The translations under genes were made by a program, and so were the position numbers. A stretch of 64,000 bases of DNA from the NCBI GenBank assembly GCA_023105745.1, contig JALGQZ010000012.1, positions 46,838,535 through 46,902,534 of the forward strand, read 5' to 3'. Of this stretch, positions 43,060 to 54,190 are shown in pieces. This DNA comes from Austropuccinia psidii (taxonomy: Eukaryota; Basidiomycota; Pucciniomycetes; Pucciniales; Sphaerophragmiaceae). Under the pieces are notes generated by a model. It was given only the letters and a program-made list of their open reading frames with translations. It did no database searches and was not told where the DNA came from. How positions within the stretch are numbered: position 1 is the stretch's first letter; each line of letters opens with the position of its first letter.

Positions 43060-46000
43060 GAAAATGAATTAAAAGAAATAAGAAGATAAAGAAACCAATA
43101 AAATAAAACCCAATTCATGAGTAAAGAAGAAGTAATATTTCAAATAAATATGAGATTATAATGAATAAGATAACATTCTAACAATATAAGTATCATAATA
43201 TTATAATATTAGAAATAAAATAATATTAAAATATAAATAATATTATAATACTATAGTATTCTAAAAGGATAACATATAATCCCAAAAACCCATATCACAG
43301 TAGAATATCATAATCATATAATGAAAATGAATAATAATAATAAGGATATAACCCTTACTGATATGATAATAAATAATATATTATTGAGTTAAAATTAGGT
43401 ATTCAAATAAATCATGACTTTAATATATATGAAATACACATAAATAAAAATATATAAATCCAGCTGGCCAGGTTGAAATTATATAAATTTTGTTTTGTAT
43501 AAATTGCATTTTGGATATGCAGAAACTATATATTTATATAAATGGGCAAAAAGTAGTTAAAAAAAGCATATATATATAAATAGAAGAAAATCAGGAATGA
43601 TGAATTCTTCAAAAATAATAATAATAGAGAAAAGCTCAAAATGAAGACATCAGATGAAGAGAAAGTATTTCAGAATGGTGAAAATACCTGCTTCTTTTAT
43701 AGTAAAATATAATAAAAACATCATATCATTGTACCAACACCTTTACACACAATGAGCATTCAGTTACATTTGAATTTAACTGATTTAATTAATCACATGA
43801 TATTTTCCATTTATTTAATCATATCAATACATCACATGATATATTCTTTTTAATTAATTACACAATTAAAATGTTTTGAATTAATCAGACAATTATTTGT
43901 TGAGTTGATCATATGATTATTTCCATTATCTCATTAATTAAAATGCCTCATTATCAAAAAAAATCCATCATAGTTAAAGTTTACACAGCTTTTAGCCAAG
44001 CACATCACATATACAAATAAATGACTTGATTAGTTAAACTTGATAAATTATATTTAATGTTTGCACAGCTTCAATGCAAACACATCATATATACAACCAA
44101 ATGACATCATTTTAGTTTTTTCATTAATCACATGTTTTTTCTAATTGAACTATGCTTATCAGTATAATGATATTTAAGCTTTTTGAATCACATGATTTTT
44201 TCAATTAAACAACAATTCATTTTTTTTTGCACAGCTTTTTGTATCTCCTCATATTTAGAGTTTACACAGCTTACATCTGCACAGCAGGAATTCAAGCACA
44301 TAATGTGTCAAATTCATTAAATGTATTTTGACTTTTCAAATTTATCACATGATTCTCTTTAATAAGATGATTTGGATTCAAACCACATGATTTAAAAATT
44401 AAATCATTTTTATCAATATTATCTCAAAATTTATTACATAGTATTAGCAGAAAACCATCTACTGACTACAGAGCTAATAAATCCTAGTAATTAAGTACTA
44501 TATCACATCATTAAGAGGTGTTTAAGCAGTTCGCTTCATCCCTCTCAGTCAATTTTCGACTATTACTTACTAAAAAACTTCCCAGAAATACAAAAAATGT
44601 TGAAAATGTGATTATTTCATCATCATTAATAATCAATTGACAGAATTTTATATTAGATAAAAAAAAAGTTATTATTACTTTTATATTAGAATAAGCTCAT
44701 AAATCATATATTAATAGTTATAAATTAAAAAATTTACTACCTCCTCTTTTAATTAAAACTTTAAATCAATAGAAACAGGTAAATTTGAGTTTATCAAAAT
44801 TAAACTAATAAGTCCAAACTAATCAAGAAAAACCAAGGAACTATTCAAATTTATGAATCACATGGTATTAACCATTTTGCTTCAGTTATACCATTCAAAA
44901 GATAACTTTAGATTACATATAAAAGCCCCAGAACTATCAAAATGACATCACCAAGCATTGATTTTTGATAAAAGCTAACAGTATAATATAGAGTTATTCA
45001 AAAATTAATAAATAATTAAATTGAATCTAAATATGAATTAAGAACATAGCCCTATTTAGTTGATTAAATTAATTGGAATTAAATTAAACTTCCAGCCACA
45101 ATTAATTCTACACCCTAAACCCTTATCAATACAAAATCTTGAGATTTAATTACTGAATTAAAGGAAACCCAAATAAATGATAGCAAATCTTTGAAATATC
45201 ATGAATAATTAATTAAACACTTCACTTACAGCCTACTATTGAAAGAATAACTTTCATATACATACAGGAACTTTTTATATATTGAAACAATTAAAACAAT
45301 CTAGTAATTTTTAATTGGAATTATTTATATACATATAGAAATTTAATTAAACAATTTCACTCAGTTAAGAAATTATGAATTAAATATAAATTAGAGTTTA
45401 ATTGATAATTAAATAAATGTCAACAAAATTAAACCTTATTGAATTAGGTTTAATTGAAGTAAACTCTAAGCCACAATTTGTTTTACACCCTGAACCCTAC
45501 TCAATAGGAAACTTGAAATTAAGTTATCAAGTTTACAACAATTGAAAATTATTATATCACCATGTTAATATATCATTGAGGTATGATTTAGAGCTTTGCT
45601 TCAGCCTTACTAGTCAAAATAACACTTTCAATTACATACCAGAACCTTAAATACATTCTAAATAGAAATTCAGAAATCAATATAAGAATTTTATTCAATA
45701 GAAAAATTTATTTCTTATTGAAAATAATGTAATAAATTAAACTTAATTTTCAATTAAATAGAAAGAATAGATTATTTCAATTAAATCAATTTAAATTTAC
45801 AAGCCACCTATCATACTCACAATTCAATTCTCTGAATCAATTAAAAGAAAACAAATCAAAACTATCAGCAATAAAATCATCATAAATAATGATGTTGCTA
45901 ATTAAACATATGATTAGAAGTACTTTTAGCAGTTTGCTTGAAGCTCAATTAGCAATAACACCTTTTAGATTTAGTTTAAAAAGGTATTTGCTATACAAAA

Positions 46001-46336
46001 TAATTTTTTTAACTTAAAATTTGATTAAAAATGATGATCAATTTTTTTTTATTTTACTTATTTTGAGTTACATTTGATAAGAACTTTTTTTTATCCAAAT
46101 ATCTATTTTAACTAAATGAGAATAAGGAAAAACTAAAAATTTATCCCTTTGAGTTTGAGTTTTGAAATACAGAAATTATGTTGGTTTCTGAAAAAAGAAA
46201 AAAAATAAATAAATAAAGATAAGTATAGGTGTTATACAAAAGTATCATTTATATAGCTCATTACCCTTGGCCATTAGATAAAAAATAAATAGATCAATCA
46301 ACCACATAATAAACCAGTTTTTTATATAAAATTATT
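43060..46336 (+). repeat. Non-coding internal DNA with a degenerate ~350-bp repeat
   Basis: No ORF. From about 44520 to 46010 a weak repeat recurs: a GCTTCA-like block then a stretch like TAACACTTTCAATTACATA at about 44527, 44877, 45222, 45592 and 45929 (spacing roughly 340-370 bp). A second block, ACACCCTAAACCC (45108) / ACACCCTGAACCC (45484), shares the period. Earlier, 43980-44300 has repeated TTTACACAGCTT / AAGCACATCA phrases. Confidence 0.45.
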
Positions 46337-47364
46337 GGTCCTCTATGACCTAAAACTGGAAATTTGCTTTTTTAATTTAAATTATTGTTATTGAAATATG
46401 CTTATTACTATATCATTATAAATAAAATAATGATATTTTACAATTAATTCAATGATCCATTTATTATTACTACATTTCTTATCAAATAGGTTTTAGATTC
46501 AAAGTGGAACCTTCAAGTCAATTATGGGTCCTCTATGACCTTAAAATGAACTTATTTCTTAACTTGGATTACAATTAATGACTCTATTGCTTATTTCATA
46601 ACCATATTAATAAATATCTTAATATATACACTCAATTACAATATCTTTTTAAATATTTGTTTTAATAATTAATTTAACAATAGCTTGATAATCAGTATGG
46701 TATTCAAGTATTTATTTTTAAATTCATTCAAAAAAAAATAGGTCCTCTATGACCTTAAACTGGACTTATTTCTTATATTGAATTATTATTAATCAATCTA
46801 TTATATTTTTTAATATTTATTTAATGACCAGCTTGATGAATATCTCAATATATATATTCACACTGAGTTTAATAGATGACTTCTCAATTAATTGAAGATT
46901 TATCATTATTCATCTTCCATATTAGTTTTGTTAAAAAAAAAAAAGGTCTTCTATGACCCTAAACTAGATTATTATTATTATTCAAAAACAAAAATCAAAA
47001 AAAAAAAAAAAGTTTATTTATTTTAATATTAATTCCCAGATACATCTTAATAATTAATTCAACAAAAATCTTGATAAATATCTTTATATTTAAATTATTT
47101 ATTCAAAAATTCATTTGAAAAGTAGGTCTTCTATGACCCTAAACTGGAAAATAAAATTGAAAAGTTTTTCTATCCATTTTTAAATGATACTATTAGCAAA
47201 AATTATAAGTCCACCAAGACTATAAACTGGAATTTCTTTTTATTATTACTTTTTACTCAATAAATATTCAAAGTCCACAAAGACTATAAACTGAAACTTT
47301 CAATTTATCATTTTTGAATAAATGAAGATTCAACTATATGAGTCCACCATTACCTTAAACTGGA
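46337..47364 (+). repeat. Array of eight pseudoknot motifs
   Basis: Units near 46337, 46527, 46740, 46944, 47124, 47208, 47272 and 47341. Most read GGTC-CT-CTA-T-GACC-(T)TAAAC-TGGA. At 46944 the tail is TAGA, giving perfect TCTA/TAGA pairing where the others have a wobble. At 47208 stem AGTC/GACT goes with CCA/TGG. The last two are degenerate. Confidence 0.7.
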
Positions 47365-47529
47365 AATATTAAAATCTCAATACTATATAATATTATATAT
47401 GAGAAATTCAAATATATATATATAAATAGATATAAATATATATATATACTCAAAAAAAAAAGAAAGAAAAAAAGAAGAAAACATAAGAATTATCAATCTC
47501 TCAAATATGAGAAATATGATTTTTTATCT

Positions 47530-47720
47530 AATTCAGAAAAGAGAGGCTTTAATGGTCTTCCTGCTCTAGGTGGCACTTGGGCAACTGGTCTGTATGTACT
47601 TAAAAAAAATACATATACACTGAGCAGCCAAGGTCAGACCTGGTCTGATGAGGGGAAATAGCTCTGAGTTGATTGGAGCTATAGCCTTGTAGACTGCCAC
47701 TATATAGTGTCAGGCCACCA
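47530..47720 (+). other. GC-richer segment with several hairpins
   Basis: In AT-rich surroundings this 190-nt block holds TGTATGT/ACATATACA, TCAGACC/GGTCTGA (loop of one T), ATAGCTC/GAGCTAT (11-nt loop) and the palindrome CACTATATAGTG. It looks like a structured RNA. No tRNA A/B boxes found. Confidence 0.4.
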
Positions 47721-47866
47721 CAAAAATTAAAACCCTCTTCTTAGTATGAATAAGACTCAGAATAATAATAATAATTAAGCTGAAAAAATTCAAAACTTGG
47801 CAAGAAAATATTACAAGAATCAAAGACAAAATACAAATAAAGTAGAAAAACCAACTACAGAAATTT

Positions 47867-47880
47867 AAATGGAGAGGGGG
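47867..47880 (+). promoter_or_regulatory. Internal polypurine tract 2
   Basis: AAATGGAGAGGGGG preceded by AAAACCAACTACAGAAATTT and followed by TCTTATCCC. The same context (GAAAACCAACTCAAG ... CCCTTATCC) surrounds the tract at 3872 in copy 1, so it is conserved between copies. Confidence 0.6.
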
Positions 47881-48145
47881 TCTTATCCCAAGCCTGAGGA
47901 TTAATATTACAGATAGAAAGAAGAAGAATAAAAAAAAGATATCTTAATAGTATCTTGAAAGCTCAATCATGATATGAAGAATTTTCATAATAATGAATGG
48001 AAGATGATAAATATAGACTGGATTTCCTTTTTAAACTCATGATAAAAACATCCTGAAGGCATATTTAACTCTAAAATTATGAGAATTTCTTTCAATATAT
48101 AAAATTGGCAATTTAATTAATCCATGAAGGGAGTAGTGGAATTTT

Positions 48146-48173
48146 AAGTCCCTGTATGACTTAAAACTACAGG
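48146..48173 (+). other. Single pseudoknot motif, strong pairing
   Basis: AAGTC/GACTT stem with CCTGTA (48151-48156) pairing perfectly to TACAGG (48168-48173), TTAAAAC type linker. Confidence 0.7.
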
Positions 48174-48248
48174 GGTAGCACACCTGAGGGCTTATAATCT
48201 ATTTCTTTATTTTAGTCTATGAAAGGAGTAGTGGTATTAAAGAAATAA

Positions 48249-50271
48249 TGTGAGCCTTTGAGATATGACCACATACCCAATAAGGTCACAAGAAAGACTT
48301 AGAATAATTATATCTTTAAGATAATTATACTAAAATTAATTAGAATAATTATACATTAAAAATAATCACTTTAAAAATACAAAAATACCATAAATTGGTA
48401 CAAAAATTGGTTTAACTTAAAAACCAATGAATCAACATGTGAAATAAATTATACCATTAGATTCCCCATGGTAAAATACACATATACCATTTTTATGGCA
48501 TATCTGTAAAGTCAATATTTAATGAGTTATAAGGAATAATACCTTATAAAAACCATAAATCCTTATTTATTTCAAGAACCAATGAAACAACATGTAAAAT
48601 AAATTGTACCATTGGATTCCCATAAAAATTCACACATAAAATAATTAATGAGCTAATTTTCAAAGTTAATACTTAAGGAATTAACCTGAATATATGCACT
48701 TTTTTGGTCAACGCATATATTCAAGGATCATAGCTAATATATCTTAAACTATACAAGATAGAGTGATGAACCAAAAATAAAGTTACCACATAATTACTGT
48801 AAGAACACAGATATAAACTTTATTTTACAAATTATAATCAAGGTTAAAACCTATGATGAAATATTGATAAAAATCAACAGAGCTGTTGACCACTTTGTTG
48901 TGAAGGTGGTCCAAACTTAAAAAAAAGTACACAGTTGGATTCTACTAGCTCATTCGTGAAAAATGATGTAATTTTTATTATTAAATTCAGGGCACAACCC
49001 CCTGAAATCATGGTTTGAAGTTTAAAATATTAAATTTCAACAGAAAAGATGAGTTACAAGAAAAATCATCAAAATTAGAGTTTTGTTGATGTAATGAAAA
49101 GCTCTTGGCAGCATGATAAGGTTATGTCAGGCTATCAGAATTCACTCTCTGGACTTCTGTAGCATGTAAAACTTAAAAGTTATTACAGATCAAAGTTTGA
49201 GCTTAAATTGAGCAGTTATGATCACCTACTGTAACCTTAAATTAAGTTTAACAGTCATATGAGTGATAAAATTGGTGAATACTATTAGTTTATGATTAAA
49301 ACTAATAAAATCCACTAAATTTGGGGTTCTTCCAAGCCTCTGATGTCATCAAACTTAGAGTTATAGTGATAACTCTAAATAATGGTGTAATAATGATGTA
49401 ATATTGTTTGATCATGATGTAATCATCCTCAAACCTTAAAATATTGATTAATTCCAGTGGATATGATCAGTACACGTCTACTAGAAGCCTGTTGGACTCT
49501 AGGAGGGAGGTATTTACTATAAATAGAGCTCTTTTTACTCTGTTTTCCCCTCAGACGCATCAAAAACATTAAATCAATTAAATCAAAGGTAATTTCTTTA
49601 TTCTTTATATATAAAACTATTATATTATTAAAGACCAAAGACCACTTTGTTATAATCATCCATTTTGACGTGATTAAATCATTTATTTAATTGTTTTTGC
49701 TAAAAATCTCTCTAAAAAACTCATTTCCACGTAAAAATCAAGAATATTAGTAATTTTCTTTATTTTTATTGTAAATACAATTTGAAAAGGTTGTATTTAT
49801 ATTTTTGGTGTAAAATATTACAAAATTATTATATTAAGTGTTAAAAGTAGGTTATTTTCTCTTATTACAATAATTTTCTCTTTATTATTATTTTAATAAT
49901 TCCTTAATTAATATAAATAGTATTTATATTAATTTATAACTTTAATATTGGTAATATTATTGTTATTAATTGTTTTCTATTAATAAAAAACAATTCTTTA
50001 CGCCTTTATTATTTGTTTGTAACAATAATAAAGTGCCTTTAAATATATTAATTATTTTATATTAATATATTTATTTTATTATATTATATTTTATAATATA
50101 AACTATATTATTATATTTATTTAATAATATAATCATTTTACGCCATAATTATAATAATTCTTTATTATTATAATTATTTTTATCTTATTTATTTCATTTA
50201 TAAGGACATTCATAGTACAATAAGTAAAATATTAGTAATTTTTACTTATTGTTTCATAGTCAAACCTTACA
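48249..50271 (+). mobile_element. Solo LTR E (2023 bp) nested in the giant element
   Basis: Starts TGTGAGCC, ends CTTACA, and is flanked by a perfect 5-bp duplication AATAA (48244-48248 and 50272-50276). Similar start, end and internal phrases recur at 60492-62381. A TATA box (TATAAATA, 49518-49525) lies before GAGCTCTTTTTACTC. The internal region of the parent element is absent, as after LTR-LTR recombination. Confidence 0.88.
49518..49525 (+). promoter_or_regulatory. TATA box of solo LTR E
   Basis: TATAAATA, followed by GAGCTC and a pyrimidine-rich stretch. The other LTR E copy has TTAAAAG at the matching place. Confidence 0.55.
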
Positions 50272-50583
50272 AATAATGTGAAGAAAGAAGAGGTCAGATT
50301 TGAAATGGTTCAAATAAAATCCTCAAATATATGTGATAAATTGGCCAAAGAATAAAATATTGAAGAAAGAAGGACAAAAATGTGGAATTAAAATATGCAA
50401 GGAGATTGGTAATGACTGAAAAGAAGCAAGAAATATCTATCAAACTCAACATTTTATGAATTATTAAGCCTCAAGGTAGCTTAAGTTGATATTAGTATAA
50501 GGAATCTTTCAACTTAACACAAAAAATAAAAATAAAAATAACAAAATAAACTGCCCTTGGATCAAGTCAAATTGAAGACCAGG

Positions 50584-50745
50584 AGGTCCTCAGCATGACA
50601 TGAAACTGCTCCCTTGTGAAGAAATGGACAAGGGTTCTTATTGTCCTTGTATGACATAAAAAGGCAGGATTTTGTATACCTAATATACAGGGTCTGCACA
50701 CCTGAGTTGTAGGGTCCTGTATGACCTTAAACTGCAACCTCAAAT
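50584..50745 (+). repeat. Three pseudoknot motifs in the pol leader
   Basis: Units at 50584-50611 (GTC/GAC, AGCA/TGCT), 50642-50669 (degenerate tail) and 50713-50736 (GGTC/GACC, TGTA/TGCA with one wobble). They end about 200 nt before the pol ATG. Copy 1 has the counterpart cluster at 4378-4864. Confidence 0.72.
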
Positions 50746-50939
50746 ATATGGACAGAAAAGATAAAAGAAGTGAAGATTTATTTAATTTAAGACATTATTA
50801 AAATAAAGAGAAGAAATAAAGAAAATAGAAGAATTGATATTATATTGATTCCAACTTAACCAGTTTTAAAAAGAAAAAATATAAAAAAAATATAGAAATA
50901 TCAAAGAGGAAAACAGAATCATTTTAGTGATATTACAAA

Positions 50940-53900
50940 ATGGATTACCAAAATAGTGCATCAAAATACAAATCAGTACTCAAGAAGGTCAAACCAGTTA
51001 ATGAGCCTATGCCACAAGACATAAAACCTCCTTTGGGAAGGCCACCATTATCAAGAGACCCTTATAATACACCACTATCACCAAAACCACCTAAATTTAT
51101 GGTCACATCAAAAATAACACAAGAAAGATTTGAATTGATAAATTTTGGACCACCTGGATGGCTTTCAGAAGAAGAAAGGAGTCTTCTGATGAGTGTCATA
51201 GTTTTAAGAGAAAAAGCAATTGCATTCAGTGCAGAGGAAAGGGGTTTACTAAAACATTCATATGGAAAACCCTACAAAATACCAGTAATACCACATACAC
51301 CTTGGCAAAAGAAGCCAATACCAATACCAAAGCCCATAATACCCCAGTTTATTGAGTTGGTAAGGGAAAGGATTAGAACAGGCTTGTATGAGCAGTCTAC
51401 CTCCAGCTATACAAGTCCAGTATTTTGTGTTGCAAAGTCAAATGGAAAACTTAGAATTGTCCATGACTTACAGGATCTTAATAAGGTAACAATTAAAGAT
51501 GCAGGATTACCACCACATATTGAAGAATTTGTAGATGCCTTTTCAGGGAGAGCTTGTTATGGACTTGGTGACATAATGAGAGGGTATGATGAAAGAGAAT
51601 TAGACATTTCTACAAGACCCTTAACTACATTTGAAACACCACTTGGAAGGCTACAACTCACAAGATTACCACAAGGAGCAACTAATTCTGTTGCAGTTTA
51701 TCAAGCCCAAATGACTTGGATACTTCAAGAAGAAATACCAGAGAATGTAGGAATTTTTATTGATGATGGAGGGATAAAAGGTCCAAGATCAACATATAAT
51801 AATGAGGCTTTACAAGAAAATAATTTGATAAGAAGATTCATTTGGGAATATGCAGTTACATTAGAGAGAATATTATTCAGAATTGAAGAGGCAGGACTTA
51901 CCATATCAGGTATCAAATTTGCATGTTGTGTGCCAGCATTGGACATACTAGGGCATGTAGTTTCTTTGAATGGAAGAAAAATTTCAAAGCAGAAGATTAA
52001 TAAAATACAAAGTTGGCCAAAGCCCCTCAATAAAAAGGAAGTAAGAGGCTTTTTGGGACTTTGTGCATATGTTAGAATGTTCATTCAAAATTTCTCTCAA
52101 ATTGCATCACCACTAAGAAGATTAACAAGAGATTATGAAGAATGGGAATGGAATACTAAATGTGATGAAGCATTTGAAAATTTAAGAAAAATTGTAGGGG
52201 AGGAAATAACATTAAAAAATTTGGATTATGAAAAGGGAGGAGGAAAGATTAAATTAGCAGTAGACTCAAGCTATATAGCTGCAGGAGCAGTACTTACTCA
52301 AGAAGACAAAGAAGGAAAGGACAGACCAGTTCTTTATGAATCAATCACATTCTCAAGACTGGAATCAAAATACTCACAGCCAAAGCTGGAGCTATGTGGA
52401 GTGGCCAAAATGCTCAAGAAACTCCAAACAGTAATTTGGGGACAACATTTTGAGCTACAAGTAGATGCAAAAGCCTTAATTGAAATGATAAACTCACCCT
52501 GTTTGCCCAATGCCCCAATGACCAGATGGGTTGCATCTATTCAATTGTTTTCTTTTGACTTAGTTCATAAGCCAGGGAAGACCTTCACAATGCCAGATGG
52601 GCTGTCAAGAAGACCTCAGTCAAAAGATGAAGAAAAAGAAAAATCTGATTTTGATGAAGAAGAAGAATGGATAAAACCACACCCAGGGTTTGGAGTGAAA
52701 CATAATAATATAATAAAATTGGCAGGAATAAAGCTACCATCAAAGCAAGAAGGATTTTGGAAAAGAATGGTGGAATACTTAAATACATTGAAAAGGCCCT
52801 TTGGTAGTAAAGAGGATTACTTCAAAAAAATTAAAAGGAAGTCATCAAATTTCTTTCTGGAGGAAGGCCAACTCAAAAGAAGAAATACACCAAATCCACA
52901 AGTAGTTGTGTCAAGTCAGAGTTCTCAAAGAAGAATACTAAAATCATTACATGAAGAAATGGGACACAGAGGAGAAAATGAAACATACAGAAGAGTTAAA
53001 GAAAGATTTTGGTGGGAAGGAATGAAGAAAATAGTCAAAAAATGGGTCAAATCTTGTAAAGCTTGTCAAAAGAGAAGTCATTATCAGCAAAAAGAGGAAG
53101 GAAGAATCTCATTCACCTCAACATTATTTGAAAGAGTCAGTATAGATGCAGTACATGTAAAAGCAGGAAGATGGAAGTATTTAGTAGTGGCCAGGGATGA
53201 TTTCTCAGGATGGCCAGAGACAATTGGTTTAGTAAAGTTTACAGCAAAGTCAGTATCAGAATGGTTCACTTCTGAATGGATTTGCAGGTATGGAGCCCCA
53301 AAAGAGGTCACAGTAGATGGAGGGCCTGAGTTTGGAAAGGAATTACAAGATGCAGTAAAAAAAGCAGGCTCAAAGATAAGGGTAACAACACCCTACTACC
53401 CTGAGTCACAAGGAATGGTAGAAAGGGGGCATAAACAATTGAAGGATGCATTGGTGAAGATGTGTGGTGAAAATGGTTCAAAATGGAAAGAATACTTACC
53501 TTTGGTTACATTGGCTGACAGAATATCAAGCAAAAAAACAGCAGGTTACTCCCCATTTGAACTTCAGTTTGGTCAAAAGGCAGTACTACCAATAGACATT
53601 GAAGCAAAAACATACTTATCAATTGAATGGCACAAAGTACAATCAACAGAAGATCTATTGGAAGCAAGAGCTGAACAGCTATCAGGAAAAGAAGAAATAA
53701 GAAAAAGGGCAAAAGAGAAATTAAAAAAGGCCAGGGAGGATTCAGTAAAATATTGGGACAGGAAATTAGCACATCAAATAAGAAAGCCAATTCATCCAGG
53801 TGAAATTGTTCTTGTATACAATAAAGCATTAGAGTCACAATGGGGATTATTGTTCAAGAATAGATGGGATGGACCATATAGAGTTGTGAGACAAATAAAC

Positions 53901-54083
53901 AATGGTCCATATGAGCTGGAAGAATTAGATGGTACAAAGCTAGCAAGAAGGTTTGCAGCAAGTCAAATAAAGAAGTTTTATCCAAGAGGAAAAGAGTTGG
54001 ACTCAGAGGAGGAAGAGGAAGAAGGAGAAGAGGAAGTTGAAGATGAATCTCAATTTGAAGATGAAGAGGACTTTGATGAATAA
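50940..54083 (+). CDS. Intact Ty3/Gypsy pol (RT-RNase H-integrase)
   Basis: 1047 aa, uninterrupted from the ATG at 50940. N-terminal Pro-rich extension (KPPLGRPPLSRDP). Reverse transcriptase with the FIDD box at residues 273-276 and LPQGATNSVAVYQ before it. RNase H near 430-560 (AVDSSYIAAGAVL, YSQPKLELCG, HKPGKTFTMPDGLSRRP). Integrase zinc module H671-X4-H676-X29-C706-X2-C709. Catalytic core D736, D793, E828 (34 residues between the last two, one less than the usual 35). A GPY module (WDGPYRVVRQINNGPYELEEL) and a strongly acidic tail follow; no chromodomain. There is no protease here: that lies 13 kb upstream in the gag-proximal ORF, so pol must be expressed separately, from its own start codon. 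The pseudoknot leader directly precedes it. Confidence 0.95.
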   Translation: MDYQNSASKYKSVLKKVKPVNEPMPQDIKPPLGRPPLSRDPYNTPLSPKPPKFMVTSKITQERFELINFGPPGWLSEEERSLLMSVIVLREKAIAFSAEERGLLKHSYGKPYKIPVIPHTPWQKKPIPIPKPIIPQFIELVRERIRTGLYEQSTSSYTSPVFCVAKSNGKLRIVHDLQDLNKVTIKDAGLPPHIEEFVDAFSGRACYGLGDIMRGYDERELDISTRPLTTFETPLGRLQLTRLPQGATNSVAVYQAQMTWILQEEIPENVGIFIDDGGIKGPRSTYNNEALQENNLIRRFIWEYAVTLERILFRIEEAGLTISGIKFACCVPALDILGHVVSLNGRKISKQKINKIQSWPKPLNKKEVRGFLGLCAYVRMFIQNFSQIASPLRRLTRDYEEWEWNTKCDEAFENLRKIVGEEITLKNLDYEKGGGKIKLAVDSSYIAAGAVLTQEDKEGKDRPVLYESITFSRLESKYSQPKLELCGVAKMLKKLQTVIWGQHFELQVDAKALIEMINSPCLPNAPMTRWVASIQLFSFDLVHKPGKTFTMPDGLSRRPQSKDEEKEKSDFDEEEEWIKPHPGFGVKHNNIIKLAGIKLPSKQEGFWKRMVEYLNTLKRPFGSKEDYFKKIKRKSSNFFLEEGQLKRRNTPNPQVVVSSQSSQRRILKSLHEEMGHRGENETYRRVKERFWWEGMKKIVKKWVKSCKACQKRSHYQQKEEGRISFTSTLFERVSIDAVHVKAGRWKYLVVARDDFSGWPETIGLVKFTAKSVSEWFTSEWICRYGAPKEVTVDGGPEFGKELQDAVKKAGSKIRVTTPYYPESQGMVERGHKQLKDALVKMCGENGSKWKEYLPLVTLADRISSKKTAGYSPFELQFGQKAVLPIDIEAKTYLSIEWHKVQSTEDLLEARAEQLSGKEEIRKRAKEKLKKAREDSVKYWDRKLAHQIRKPIHPGEIVLVYNKALESQWGLLFKNRWDGPYRVVRQINNGPYELEELDGTKLARRFAASQIKKFYPRGKELDSEEEEEEGEEEVEDESQFEDEEDFDE

Positions 54084-54175
54084 AAATCCTTTTATTCAAA
54101 AAAAAGGGGGGAAATGTTTGATTGTTTTTTGAAGAAAGTAAGTGGATTATCACCTTGAATGCTGGGGACAGCATT

Positions 54176-54190
54176 AAATGGAGAGGGGGA
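54176..54190 (+). promoter_or_regulatory. 3' polypurine tract
   Basis: AAATGGAGAGGGGGA immediately before the 3' LTR, preceded by AATGCTGGGGACAGCATT as in the other giant-type copies. Confidence 0.88.

Noticed and set aside
47630..47690. Hammerhead ribozyme
   Set aside because: CTGATGAG is present, but a proper stem II, the GAAA strand and a cleavage triplet in place are not.
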